NCBI GenBank assembly: GCA_902651635.1
Contig: CACRSC010000010.1
Location: 1,522,086 to 1,586,085 of the forward strand
From: Mastigamoeba balamuthi
Taxonomy: Eukaryota > Evosea > Mastigamoebida > Mastigamoebidae
Reading direction: 5' to 3'
Length of the DNA: 64,000 nt
Of the stretch, positions 25,601-38,000 are shown one piece after another. The notes under the pieces were generated by a model, which saw only the letters and a program-made list of their open reading frames with translations, did no database searches and was not told where the DNA came from. Position 1 is the stretch's first letter, and the number at the start of each line of letters is the position of its first letter. Made by a program: the position numbers and the translations under genes.

Positions 25601-26412
25601 GCTCCAGGAGCTCCTCCAGAAAGAGGTCGACGCACGCCAGGACGCCGAGGACGAGGAGGAGGCTGTGCGACATGGCAAGATGGTGAGCGTGCGGATGTTC
25701 GCGGAGGGGCAGCACGAGGTGGACCCGGAGAAGATGGAGGCCGGGGCGGAGGTGACGGACCTGGCGGTGAACGTGCTGCAGCTGTGCGTGACAGCGCAGC
25801 AGTTCATGACGCAGATCTTCCGGTCGACGCCCGAGGTGCCGGAGGAGGTGGTGCACGTGTGCGCAGCGGTGCGGCGGTGCGTGGAGGCCAAGTACCCCGG
25901 AAACCCCAAGACGGTGTGGGCGGCAGTGGGGGCGTTCATCTTCCTGCGACTGCTGAACGTGGCCATCAGCGTGCCCGAGTTCTACGGGCTGCTGAAGAGG
26001 CCGCCTGGGGAGTCGCTGCGCAGGACGCTCGTGCTTGTCACCAAAGTGCTGCAGACAGCCTCGACAGGCACGCTGTTCGGGACGAAGGAAGCGTACATGA
26101 CCAACTTCAACGAGCTCGTCACCAATAACCTTGCTCAGATCGAGCAGTTCTACGACGTACTTCAATCGCCCCGAAACCCCACAAACCAATCGGCCTGCTG
26201 AACTCAGTGTGCTCTTGCCCCAGGCAATCACCCACCCGCCGGAGAAGTGGGGCAAGCCTCGGGCCATACGGATTTCGGACGACTATTACGAGCCGTCGCT
26301 GTACACCCTCATGGCCGCCAGGAACCAGATGCTCGCGTCGAGCTCGAGCGGCTCTGTGAGCCCCTCCGGGACTCCTACGCCCGTCGAGAGGCTGCCGCTC
26401 ACCCGCCACTAA
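19643..26412 (+). CDS. transmembrane receptor with cytosolic RasGAP domain, copy C (one frame break)
   Basis: The ATG at 19643 gives a signal peptide (MRTAVVVALLVLCCGLRATG). Introns correspond one for one with copy B: 19736-19836, 20100-20158, 20305-20360, 20450-20511, 21398-21473, 22035-22089, 24464-24520, 24710-24762, 24970-25020, 25405-25494 and 26157-26223. The ectodomain modules, Cys-rich knot, membrane helix (about 25035-25110) and RasGAP domain are as in B. The arginine-finger codon is 25515-25517, and the FLRLLNVAISVPEF and LFGTKEAYM blocks are present. The tail ends in PLTRH with a TAA at 26410-26412. One extra G near 23478-23480, relative to both A and B, shifts the frame inside an otherwise almost identical tract, so this is a recent lesion or a sequencing error. 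Copy C is in tandem with B, and the next gene starts 112 bp downstream. The N-terminal third and some patches (for example 22440-22930) differ clearly from B, while 22960-24690 is nearly the same. Confidence 0.82.
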
Positions 26413-26524
26413 TCTACCGTTCCCCACCCCACGCACCTGCTCCCGTGACAGAGTCTGTGCTGTGTGACGTTGCCGAAATAAACACACGACACGTCAACAC
26501 ATAACAACAAAGCTCGTTCTCGTA

Positions 26525-29500
26525 ATGGAGCTTCTCTCTCAATTGCTCGCTGGGCACCCCATGTTCGGCTATGCCCCGCCGCAGAGCCGCCCGCCGCCGC
26601 AGCCCGCCAGGCCCCCGCCCCCCAGAGCTCGGCACCACCCACCCGCGAGCCCTCCGCCCACGCAGCCCTCGGCCACCGCGCCTGCGACTTCGCCGCCGGA
26701 CGCGCCGCCGACGCAGCAGGGCAGCACGCGGGCGGCCACTGGGGTGCCGCCAGTGCAGGGCGAGTCCGCGACTCCGGCGGCCGCACAGGCACCGGGCGCA
26801 TCTGCTACTCCGGCGGCGGCGCTGGAGGTCGCGACTCTGGCGGTGGCGCAGGCGGCCCCGGAGAGCGCAGAGGCGCGCAGGGACGTGGCGTCGGAGAGGG
26901 CGCGGGCCACGTGGTCGGCGAATCTGCTGGCGGCCGTGGCAAAGGGTAAAGAGGAAGAGGGCCCCTGCCTTCCACGGAGCTGACACCCGAGCCACCGCAG
27001 GGAGGGCGGAGGACGTCAGGAGGATGCTGGCCCGCGAGGTGGAGGAGGGCGCGGTGGACAGGTGGGCGGTCGAGGGGCCGGGGGGCCGCGGGAAGAGGGG
27101 CGTGTTTCCGTGGGCGGGGTGGACGGCGCTGCACATCGCCGCGTGGAGGGACGACGCGGAGATGGCCGCTCTGCTCCTCGGCCACGGGGCACGGGCGGAC
27201 AACGTGGCCGACAGCAGGGTGCGCTCTTTGCGTGGGCGGGGCCGCGGGCTGACAGTGGGGCCGGGCTGCAGACTGCGCTGCACATCGCTGCGCTCAGGGG
27301 CTCGTTGAGAGGCACGTGGGCAGCAGACAGCTCCGGTGTGTTCTGACTGGGCTCGGCAACAGTGGCGGAGCTGCTGCTGAGCGCGGGTGCGGATGTCGAG
27401 GCGAAGAACCCCAGGCGCGGCAACCAGAGGCCGCTTCACCTCTCGTGCATCGCAGGGTCGCGGCACACAACCTCGCCCCAGACGCCAGCAGCCCTCACCC
27501 CGCCTCAACAGGAAGGAGGGGATGACGGAGCTGCTGCTCGGACATGGGGCAGACCCCAGCGCAGAGGTCGAGAACAGCCGTGGGCCCTGCACGGCGCTGG
27601 GGCTCGCCTGCTACTGCCAGCACCCGGACAGCATCCGAGCGCTCATGAGCCGCTGCCCAGCGACATCTGTAGACAACGGGTGGACGGTGTTGCATTCCTC
27701 GCTCCAGACCCCTCGGACTAACCGAGTTGCCAGGCGATCGAGTACGCGGCGAAGTGGTGTTCGTCGCAGTTGTTCTGCGAGATGGCGGTCCGTCTGAACA
27801 CAAGTGTCACGTGCCTATCTGAGTATCCGAGTAGGAGGGGATGAAGGGCGACACTGCGGCCCGTGCACTGGACAGCGCCCTGTTGGGAAACAATGTGGAG
27901 GTTGCCCAGTGGCTTCTCAAGAGCCACTCTGGAGACTTCGACCCAGCCTCGTGCGCCATGCTCACTGCAGGACTCACGGCTGGTACGGTGGCGATTTAGT
28001 ATTGTGATCTCTTACAATCAACTAGCGATCAAGAAGGACTGGCTGGATATCCTGCGCATTGTTCGTTCAGTAGTCGACTTCGCCGCGGTCTGTCTCACAC
28101 CGAAATACACGTATGGTAGCTTTTACACAGAACCCGGAATCACAGTCTCACTGTAGGGCGCTGTCGCTGGCGTGCCACCTGGGAAAGGGAGATGCAGTAA
28201 ACCTGCTCGCTTGTAACTGCGACTCGGTGGAACATAACTGCAAGGTGCCGCCCCTTCATGCAGCAATCGAGGCGCAAGAGACCAGCATCGTGTGTACCTC
28301 CACCTTTATGTCATCAATGCACTTACGTGTTGGACAGGTGCGGATTCTGTTGAACAGCGGTGCGTCCCCAGCGACTGCTGACCCTGCCGGAAGGTCTGCG
28401 TTGCACTTCGCAGTGCGCGCGGGATCCTCGGAGATCTTCAGTCTTCTCGTCAATGGCGCGACAGAGAAGCGCTGCCTGGATTCCGTCGATCGAAACAGGA
28501 ACACGGCCCTTCACGTCGCGGCGAGGCTCAACAAACCCGAGCTCCTCGAAAAGCTTGTCAAGGCTGGCTGTTCGCTGGATCTTCCCAACTCGGATCGAGA
28601 GACTCCCTTGCACATCGCCGCCTCGAAGGGATTCCTCGAGTGTGTCGAGGCCCTTGTCAAAGGGGGGGCAAACGTGAATGCCCGAGTGAAACAGCGCGGC
28701 GCTCAGACAGCCGTGGAGATGGCCAAAGCTGGATGGCACAGTGCGGTCGTCAGCTTCCTGCTGGCATCAGGAGCCCGAGAGGACGGGAAGAAGACCGGAG
28801 ACCACGCCGCGTCGTTTTCTTTGCTGTCCTTCACCGACTCGGAGCCAGTTCCTCTGGCGCCATGTGTGGTCTTCGAAGGGATCAAGGGCGCAATAGAGAG
28901 CAGCCAGGTTGCCTATATTCCAACGAGTTGCGCAATACCCCCTCGAGTCTGCATTCTGATGACCCCACAGCGAACGAGGAGCCGTGGAGGACAGTCAAGT
29001 TGTTCATCTCGTCCACCTTCCAGGACATGAGTGCGGAGAGAGACCTCTTGATCAAGAGCATCATCCCGGTCCTGAGGGACAAGTGCAGTGGTCGTCGCAT
29101 TCACCTCGTCGACATCGACATGAGGTGCGAATTTACTTCTGCTTGCATAACCGACCCCGCTCCAGGTGGGGAATCACGGAGGAACAGGCACAGAATGGCA
29201 GCACAATCAGGCTGTGCCTCAATGAGGTCAACGAGTGCTCGGTTTTCTGCGGCATCGTGGGGCAACGATACGGTACTGTATCAGCCAACCAATTCAGTAT
29301 AATAATATCTCGCAGGGTGGATACCTCGCCCGGACCAGATCGAGGACGACATTCGCGCTCGGTTCTGTTGGAAGGATGGCCTCAGCGTCACCGCTATGGA
29401 GGTTCGAAATTGCGTGCTCCAACACTCAGCTATGGCCAGATCGACTATGCCCTAGCGAGAGCGTCGCGGGGTGGAGCGCCGAAGGTCTTTTTCTTCCTCC

Positions 29501-32500
29501 GAGACGAGCGGTACCTCGACTCAGTGCCCTCCCACTTGCGGTCCGTGTACTGCGACGATGAGAAGAAGCCTATTGAGAAGCTCGTGTCCGCAATCAAGAA
29601 CTCGTCCCACCAGTGCCTCACCTACAACCCCGAGAACGGTGAGCCCTCAAAAAGGAGCTTATCCTTACATTTATAGCAGACCTGAAGGACTTCGGGAATT
29701 CCTTTTTCGAGCACTGCTGGACCGCGATCAATCAGCTGTACCCCCCATCTGCGCCCAAGATGAGCGCCCTGGAAGTCGAAAGGTATGTCTGTTCCCGCTT
29801 TCCTTACGAATGAATGACCGTTGGCACAGACGGTATCATCAGGAGTTCATCGAGATGCGGAGCCGGCATTTCGTGGGCAGGAAGCAGATTATCCAGCAGC
29901 TCTTTTCTTATGCGGAGGGCTCGAGCAAGTCGCCACTGGTTGTCGTGGGGTTTCCCGGGACAGGCAAGTCCGCGTTGATGGCCTATTTCTCCAAGAGATT
30001 CTCAGATGAGAACCCGTAAGACATCCATTTAGGTCTGCTCCTTGACATACATTTAGTGGTCAGTTCCTGGTGCCGCATTTCGTGGGCGGTAGTCCAAACA
30101 GCACCTCAGTCGTACCTCTGCTCAAGCACGTCGTCGGTGAGATTGTGGCGCACTACGGCATCGACGAACCTGTGGCATCGGAGTACGAGGAGCTCGAAGA
30201 CCAGTTCCGTCGAGTTCTTCTGCGCATGCCGTCCGAGCGTGAGGAGCTCGTCCTTGTCATCGACGCCCTCAACCAGCTGGACGACGCGTTCGACAGCCAC
30301 AGACTGAGCTGGCTTCCATCTGCTCTTCCTGCTCGGGTACACGTGGTTCTGTCCTGCCTGCCGGGCGATTGCCTTGAGGTGTTGCGCCTGCGGCAGGCAA
30401 CAGAGGTTACGGTTCCGCCACTGGACGCGAGTGACAAGCACGAGATCGTCACTCAGACCCTCGCTGCGCACAACAAGCAGCTCTCGGAGTTCCAGATGCG
30501 CACTCTTCTTGAAAAGGAGGGCAGCACCAACCCGCTGTGGCTCCTCGTCGCATGCGAGGAGCTTCGTGTGCACGGATGCTACGAGACGTTGTCGCAGAAA
30601 GTGGACGAGCTGTCACCAAAAATACAGCCGCTACTCCAGCAGGTTGCTTGCCTCTCTCGTCCTGCCCGCTCACTATCCGAGGTCAGGTTCTGGCGAGGCT
30701 GGTCGCCGATCAGGGAGACAGCGCGGCAAGGGCTCTGGGGCTTCTGCGGTGTTCGTGGCATGGGCTGTTCGTGTCCGACATTATCGCATGTCTAGGGTGC
30801 TCGCCGAGTGACTGGGCTGCCCTCTTCTCCAGTTCGCTGCTCCTTGCTTTTTCTGCAATTGACGGACTCCAGGTGTGAGGATGTTCCTGAGGCCTGTCGG
30901 CGCAGAGGACCAGGGCCTGGTGGATTTCTTCCACCAGCAGTTCGCAAAAGCAGGTTTTTCCTGCCTGTTCTCAGCCCCGATTGACACCCAACAGTTGACG
31001 CCGTCTTTCTGGAGAGCGAGACTGCTGTTCGAACGAATCACGAAGTCCTGGCCTCCCACTTCGAGGGAATCTCGAAGAAATATGGACATTGGTCCCCCAC
31101 GTACCCGCACGCGCTGGCCGAGCTTCCCCGCCATCTGCTACGCACAGGTCAGACTCGGTTTGCCGGGAACATCAACTGACGCGTGTCCCAAGATACCGAG
31201 AGACTAGTCGAGGTGCTTACTGACCTTGAGTTCATCGAGGCTAAGTGCTCGGCCGGAATGACCTACGATCTCGTCGAGGACTACGACTTGGTACCTCAGG
31301 AGTGTCAGACGAAGGCTCTCAAGCAGTTCCGCGAGTTTGTCGTTTTGAACGCGTTCGCATTCGCACAGCGCCCCTCGGCTGTATACCAGCAGGCGAACGC
31401 TATTCCAGAGAAAGACAACGCAGTGGCTTCGTCCGTCAAGGAGGGACATCTGGCAAAGTGCTCGCCGAGAGCAATGATGCACCAGACTAATGTCCTCTGT
31501 CTGCAGGGCATACATCTCGTGGGACAACAGGAGGATTCTATCGGCCACGCAGTTCCTTGGGGTCATGGTTGGCCCGGCAGAGGTATACTGCACATGCTTC
31601 TCTCCCGATAGCTCGAGCATTGCGGTGTGCTACAAGAATGGCGAGCTGAAGGTCAGCACAATTCCGCATATCAATCTGACCTTTGCTCAGGTATGGTCAG
31701 TTCAAACCTCAGAGGAGGTGTGCTCGATGAAGCCGGAGGGAAAGGCCGGGTGTGCCAACTGTTGCACTTTCCGCGACGATGGCAAGGCCTTGTTTGTTGC
31801 CTATGATTTCGGCTCGGTGATCGAGTGGTCTTTCCCGACGGGCTGCCGGATCCGTGAATGGGTGTACGTCTCTCCTCTTTTCGAACCTGTTAACTTTCCG
31901 TAGAAACGAGACTGCCTCTGCAATGGGCTGCGCAGTACGGGGACACGTTCTTGCCGTAGGGTACTCGTCAGGCGCGATCAGGATCTTCGACAAGGAGCTG
32001 ATTGTGCAGGAGATCCAGGCCAGCGAGCAGTCAGTCAATGCTGTTGCTTGGTTTTCGGAGGACCAGTTTGTTTCAGCCTCCTCTGACAAGGTAGTCAAGA
32101 TGTGGAAACGTCGGGGTTCAGAGTACCAGGTGGACGCAGTTCTCTCCGGGCATACAAAAATCGTCAAGGCATGTTTCCATTATAGACCTTCTGCAGGTGC
32201 TTAACAGAAGTTCTTCCTAGGACTGTGCTTGCAAGGGCGGCATCATTGCCTCAGTATCGCAGGACAAGACAATCAGGCTCTGGGACGGCCAGACGAAGCA
32301 GCTTCTGCACGCTCTCGAGGGCCACACGGACAGGTACTAGTGCATTCACCGATCTTGTTCTGAACTGGCATTCAGCATCAACCGTTGTGCTTTCTCGAAC
32401 GACGGGCTTGTCGTCGCGTCCGCGTCATACGATAAAACGTGTCGCCTGTGGGATGTGAAGTCCGGTGTGTTTTGCTTGCTCTGTACGTGCTGACACAGAT

Positions 32501-34411
32501 TCAGGAGTGGAGATTGCCGCTGTCGAAGGCCATTCTCATTTCATCACCGCTGTTGCCTTCTCTCCTGATGGGAAATACCTCACAACCGGCTCGGCTGACC
32601 TAAGCTCTCGCCTCTACCCGGCCACGATATCGGCTCTTCAGTGCCGGAGCGGCACACCATCCGAGCATTCCAAGCTGGTCATCGCCATCCACTACGACCC
32701 CAGAGTGGACAGGTTCGCCACTGGAGCGTGGGACAAGCTGGGAAAGCTGTTCTGGACAACAGGCGAGCTCATCTGTTGCTTCAGCGGGCACTCAAAGAGG
32801 GTACTCTCGAATCTGAATGCGACTGGCGATGGCTCACGCGCTCCTTCAGCTCAACTCCATCAACATCGCGGCAAAGAGTGGGATGATCCTCACCGGTTCG
32901 GCGGACGGGACTCTCAAGCTGTGGAATGACATGGGGCAGTGTCTGAGCACGCTAGAGGGCCACAAGTGCACGGTGTTCGGGTCGAGGTTCTCGCACGACG
33001 AGCGGTATATCGCATCCGGTGGCCAGGACGGGCGTGTGCTCTTCTGGAGCGTTGAAACAGGAGAGCTTATCGGAGAAATCAAGGCGCACACGGACTGGGT
33101 CATCGCTCTGTCCTTCCTGTCCGGGTCTCGTCGCATCGTGACTGGCTCGCAGGACGGAAACATCAAGGTATCAATTGCCCAACATTTACGTTTGACTCCC
33201 TCGTTTACTCCCCCAAATCAGGTGTTTTCGACGAAAACGACGGAGGAGTTGGCAACTCTGAGCTTCCACACGAAGGCAGTCCTCTCTCTAAGTGTCTCTC
33301 CGGACGGTGAGGCACGCCTTATGACGCTCTTGGACTGATTCCTTGAGCAAACAGGACGGTACATCGCCTCGTCTTCTGTCGACAGGACTGTGTGCCTGTG
33401 GTGTGCCACCTCGTACAAGCTGCTCCACGTCCTCAGGGGGCATTCGCACGAGGTCGGCGCGGTATCTTTCATTCGTACGTGCGGGCCTGTGAGCTGTGCG
33501 CTTATCACTGCTCCCACAGGGGAGACTCCAACGCGGGTTGTTGTTTCTGCCTCGAGCGATAAGACCGTCCGTCTCTGGGTTAGTTGTACTTCGTCAGCAT
33601 GACACGGAGTGTTGCTGACTATTCCACAGGACGTGTGCAGCGGTCAGGAGCTCGCTGCCTACTGGATGCCTACGGTTGCGATCTCCCTGGAGACCCTGTC
33701 TGGTGCTTCCATGGTTGCGGGAGACGGAGTCGGCAACATACACTTGCTCAGCGCTCACAACATCAGCACAGGTGCGTTGCTCCTTCCTGTGCTGACTTAC
33801 AATATCACATATTAAAATCAGCGCCGTACGAGCTGTTCTGGAAGCTGGACTTGTGCATTGGGCGTGTGTGCAATGCCCAGCTGTGCCCTGGGTCTGGGAA
33901 GTACACTCAAAGCCAAATTCCATTGAATTTGCTCACGGATCTGCAGGCTGATTGTCATGAACATCGATATCGGAGAGAGCTCCAGGAGGCAGATTCTCAG
34001 CGGCATCGCCGCATACTACAAGCCAGCTGACCTTGCAGGCCGCCTGGTGGTTGTGCAGAGGAACATGCCCCGTGCGATGCTGGCCTCGCATTCCTCCGAT
34101 GGCATTCTGGTGGCAGCCGAGGCAGATGGGCAGGTGGAGCTCCTGGAGCCCCCTGTGGGAAGCAATTTGGGAGAGAGAATTGGCCTATCCGGGTGCCTGA
34201 TGGAGCAGCCAGAGCCCGCAAGGACCTTCGACAAGAGCGTGTGGAACAGACTGGAGCCTGTGCGCCACTTAGTTCACTTTGTGGTGATACTCACACCGGA
34301 CAGTATCTGAGGACAAACGAGAGGTCTATCGCCTGCTTCAGTGGGATTCCTCTCTGTGCGTCGACTGGATGTGTTCGGGTGCAGACGATCAGTGATGGAG
34401 CTATTGCCTGA
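26525..34411 (+). CDS. NLR-like STAND ATPase: ankyrin - DUF4062 - NACHT - WD40
   Basis: A Pro/Ala-rich N-terminus (26525-26945) is followed by exons with ankyrin repeats, for example GWTALHIAAWRDDAEMAALL near 27120, NTALHVAARLNKPELLEKLV near 28500 and ETPLHIAASKGFLECVEALV near 28600. Next comes a DUF4062 block, TVKLFISSTFQDMSAERDLL (near 29000), with SVTAME and KVFFFLRD further on. The NACHT-type P-loop is VVVGFPGTGKSALM (near 29950) and Walker B is LVLVIDALNQLDD (near 30255). The rest (31500-34300) is at least ten WD40 repeats. This order after the ankyrins matches animal NWD1 and TEP1. STAND proteins sense a signal through the repeats, bind ATP and oligomerise; the signal is unknown here. 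There are roughly 20 short introns, one (27312-27362) apparently GC-AG. The last intron is uncertain: without it the protein would stop at 34310, with it at 34411. No lesion was detected. The gene is downstream of, and codirectional with, receptor C. Confidence 0.75.
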
Positions 34412-34535
34412 GAAAACGATGCCCCATGAATAGAAGAACCACTTCCGTGTGAAGAAGAAAGCTGACAGCCATTCTGTTCATCACCGTCCTCTCAACTGCT
34501 CGAGAAACACAGCTGATGATTGGATATAAACGCCT

Positions 34536-34908
34536 GCTTTGTAGTCTTCGAGTGCTCCCCTCCAAGGCCCGGGCTCCCGTGTGGGGGTGGAGCTGAAGGG
34601 ATGCCATGCGTAGGGGCACCCTGGACCGCAAGTTGGTGAAGGGCGTTAGTCTTGTGGCCCTTTGGCTTGGGTCTCACACACCACAGCCCTCGGCGGCTGG
34701 TGCCAACAGAGGGGCTGGCCTGGTGCTGGTGATGCCGGGCGCCACACTCAACCACACTTGTGTCAGGAGGCCGTGGTCATAAGCCCCTGGGCCCGTGCCG
34801 CTGGGAGCGAGTCGACCAGCGTCCACGAACCCAAACTACCCTTCCCAAAAAACTCGTCTTTTCTTCTGACACTTCAGGTACTTGCTGTCGAGATTATGGG
34901 TCGGTATG
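34536..34908 (+). mobile_element. truncated copy of a MITE-like repeat
   Basis: It is clearly similar to the element at 63473-63969, in the same orientation. Shared segments include the CTCCCCTCCAAGGCCCGGGCT block and GGACCGCAAGTTGGTGAAGG. Similarity runs to the ATTATGGGTCGG segment and then stops, so the right end with its inverted repeat is missing. The terminal part of the left inverted repeat is also diverged. The chromovirus begins about 50 bp further on. Confidence 0.7.
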
Positions 34909-34958
34909 TATCTAATACCGAGAGCTGGGACCAAATTGTTTCTTCTCTCTCCCGGCCG

Positions 34959-35071
34959 TGCCACATCATGCCACTTCACCACTGCCATTTCACTGGCAGG
35001 ATGATTCACCTCGCACACACACGTCAGACAAAACAGTTCGTTGTTTTACATTCCTTGCACAGTTCCCTACA
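34959..35071 (+). repeat. 5' LTR of the chromovirus
   Basis: It begins TGCCAC and ends CCCTACA, and matches 39435-39547 over its full 113 bp with about three differences. The similarity may extend a few bases upstream (GGCC). Confidence 0.85.
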
Positions 35072-38000
35072 AAGCGCTTTGGGCTTTATTTTGGTGGGAC
35101 GTGCCACCGTGGGCACTAGGGCAGTTTCAGCCACCATTGGCCAGAACTACTACCCATCCCGATCGTTGGACCATCATTGTCCACCTTTCGTTCCCCATGA
35201 CCAGCCACCTTGTGGACATTGGCCATGACCATGACCGTGGTCCACATCAACCTGGGCAACTGTGAGGACCTCATCCTCCAGTCGGACCGAATCCAGGAGG
35301 TGTTCACGGGCAGTTGCTCCAGGTCGACCTCCAGGACGAATGCTGCGGCCCTTGTCCAAGAAGGAGCCAAGGAGAGACGAGACAAGCAAGCTGAAGCAGG
35401 CTACCTTGATGATGCCTGCAGCAGCTGCCTCATCAACGACCCACGTACCTCTGGCCAAGAGCGAGTTTGGCAAGTTTGAGATCTGGAGGACGGCACAGTC
35501 AGGACATTTCTCACGTCGAAGGACCGGGAAAAGCTCTCGGCAGACTGTCACTGTTTCGTCTGTGGGAGCAAGGGCCACAGGAAAATGGAGTGCCAGGCAG
35601 TGAAGTGGCAAACCAGCATGAACAAGAAGGGCACGTTCTCGACCCTGTTCGTGCAGACACTACTCTGCCAGGTCATCAAGATCCTGACCCCAAGAAAAGC
35701 CCCACGGACTTCAATGAACCCCACCAAGGTCCATCGACACCCCCGATGAAGGTGGAGCACCCTCAGTGAAGCTGTCGCAGCTTAAGCAAGGAGACGGGTC
35801 AGGGCAACGACCAGGGACGGGCCAGGGGCCAAGCAAGGGCCAGACACGGTCAAGGAGCTCACTACCAAGGACGGAAGTGACATCGAGGATGTCAACCCAT
35901 ACGTGATGCTCAACCCAAAGGAGTTCGAGCTCTGCAATGTCAAGGATGAGCTCATTTATGAGCCACCATTGGCGATCAAGGAGCGGTGCATCTACATCAA
36001 GGCCAACGTGAAAGCAGGCCCGCTGAACTCGTTGGAGTGCCAGATCGACCCAGGGGCTGATCAATCCTTCGTGAACGAGAAATTCGTGGCAAACCTCAAG
36101 AACTACATCAGGAGGCTGCACCACCTGATCAAGTTCAAGAACAGCAATGGCAGCATCGACCTGATCACACTGGCTGCATTCATCCCACTTGTGTTCAAGC
36201 AGGGAGCACTATTCCAGGAAGTGGTGATGTTTGTCACGCCGACGACTCCAGCAGGGGATTTCATCCTGATCAGGCTGAGGGACACCCAGCACTACGTGAT
36301 CTCATTGACTACACCACCACCAGTGATCACATACAACAAGCTCATCAGGGACGAGCTCGCAGCAGACCCGATTGACATCCCAATGCTGAACATCAATCAC
36401 GAGGATGTTTAAGAAGGGGACGATGCCCCCGATCAAGTTGGGACCCCTGATCACAGAGAACCCACAGTGGTGCACGAAGTTCACCAAGCTGTTCACGGAA
36501 TTTTCCGACGTTTGTGACCTGTTGAACGACCATGCAGCTACTGCAAAAATTTCACATCAACATACTCGAGGGGGCCAACATGCCTTACAAGTCAGACCAC
36601 ATACTCTTGGACACCAAGAAGGCATTCGTCAAGAGTGAGCTTGACAAGTACAAGGCCATCAAGATCTATGTCAAGGATGCTATGATCCGGAAGGAGGAGG
36701 CTACCCTGATCACTGTGGCTAAGTCCAGCCCTGGGGTGTTCCAGATGTGTGGAGACTACCGCAAGAAGAACGCCATCATGGTCAAGATCAAGTACCTGAT
36801 GCGGTACACTCACAGTGTGATCAAGTTCTGCAGCGGGAAGTGGTACTGAGCCAAGTTCAACTGGAAGAGGAGCTACTGGCAGGGTGGGAACGACGAGAAG
36901 ACCTTGAGGTTCCTGGCGCTGAACACACTGTTTGGGGTCTACCGCCCAATCAGGGTGTCATTCAGTTCCTGCAATGTGGCACCCTTCTTCCAGAATGCAG
37001 TCGAGTACATTCTTGAGAAGGAGGGCCTTATGGAGTTCTTCATGAACTACATTGACGACTGCATCAAGGCAGCTACCACGCTGGAGGAGCTCTCTACCTC
37101 AACAGGAAGCTGCACATCAAGCTTAATGCCGAGAAGTGCGAGATCAGATTCTCGAAAATGCACATTCTGGGGCGAGTGGTGACCGAGAACTCAGTGGAGG
37201 TTGACATGAAGAGGCTGGCACCATTGCGGGATGCAGTATTCCCGTTCACGATGTCCATGCTTCAGTCATTCCTGGGGTTCACCCAGTGGCTGGCCCCCTT
37301 CATCCCCAACTACACCAATGTTGTGGCCCCGCTCTGGGAGCTGCTGACCAGCACTCAACGAGGGCAAGGGGTCGAAGCACACATTGGTCCAGTGCACTAC
37401 AAGCACAGAGGAGGCGTTCAACAAGGTGATCACAGACCAGCTCACCCTGGCCATCCTGGCACAGGAGCTACAATTGTCATTCATTCTGATGCATGCAAGT
37501 ATGACATTGGAGGTGCAGTCCTCCAGTGGGACCCTGCAACGGGCGAGCTCCACATCCTGCTGCTCTGCTCGCACAAGCTCACCATCAGCAAGCATCAACA
37601 GATGACAGCAGATGAAAAGGAGGTGTACGCTACAGTGTTCCTCATACAGAAGGCCAGACCATACATTTCTGGACCCCTGGTGATCTGCTCAGACCACAAC
37701 AACCTGTGTTAGATGAAGACGTCAGCCAACCACTGTGTGCTGCACTGGACGGTTATTTTGTCAGAGTTCAACTACATCATCATGTTCCAGCTGGGCAAGC
37801 AGAATTTCATTGGTGACTACTTCTCGCGGTCGTTCCCACTTAAGAAGGGGGAACAGTACATCTCGTGGCAGCCAGGGAAGGTAATCGATAGCCACCTGGT
37901 GGAGATTGCTGAGAAGGAGGACGTCGAGACTTTCCTTGTGGACATGGTCAGGGACGATGGACACTGATACAAGGACCGTGATGACGTGATAGAGGCAGTA

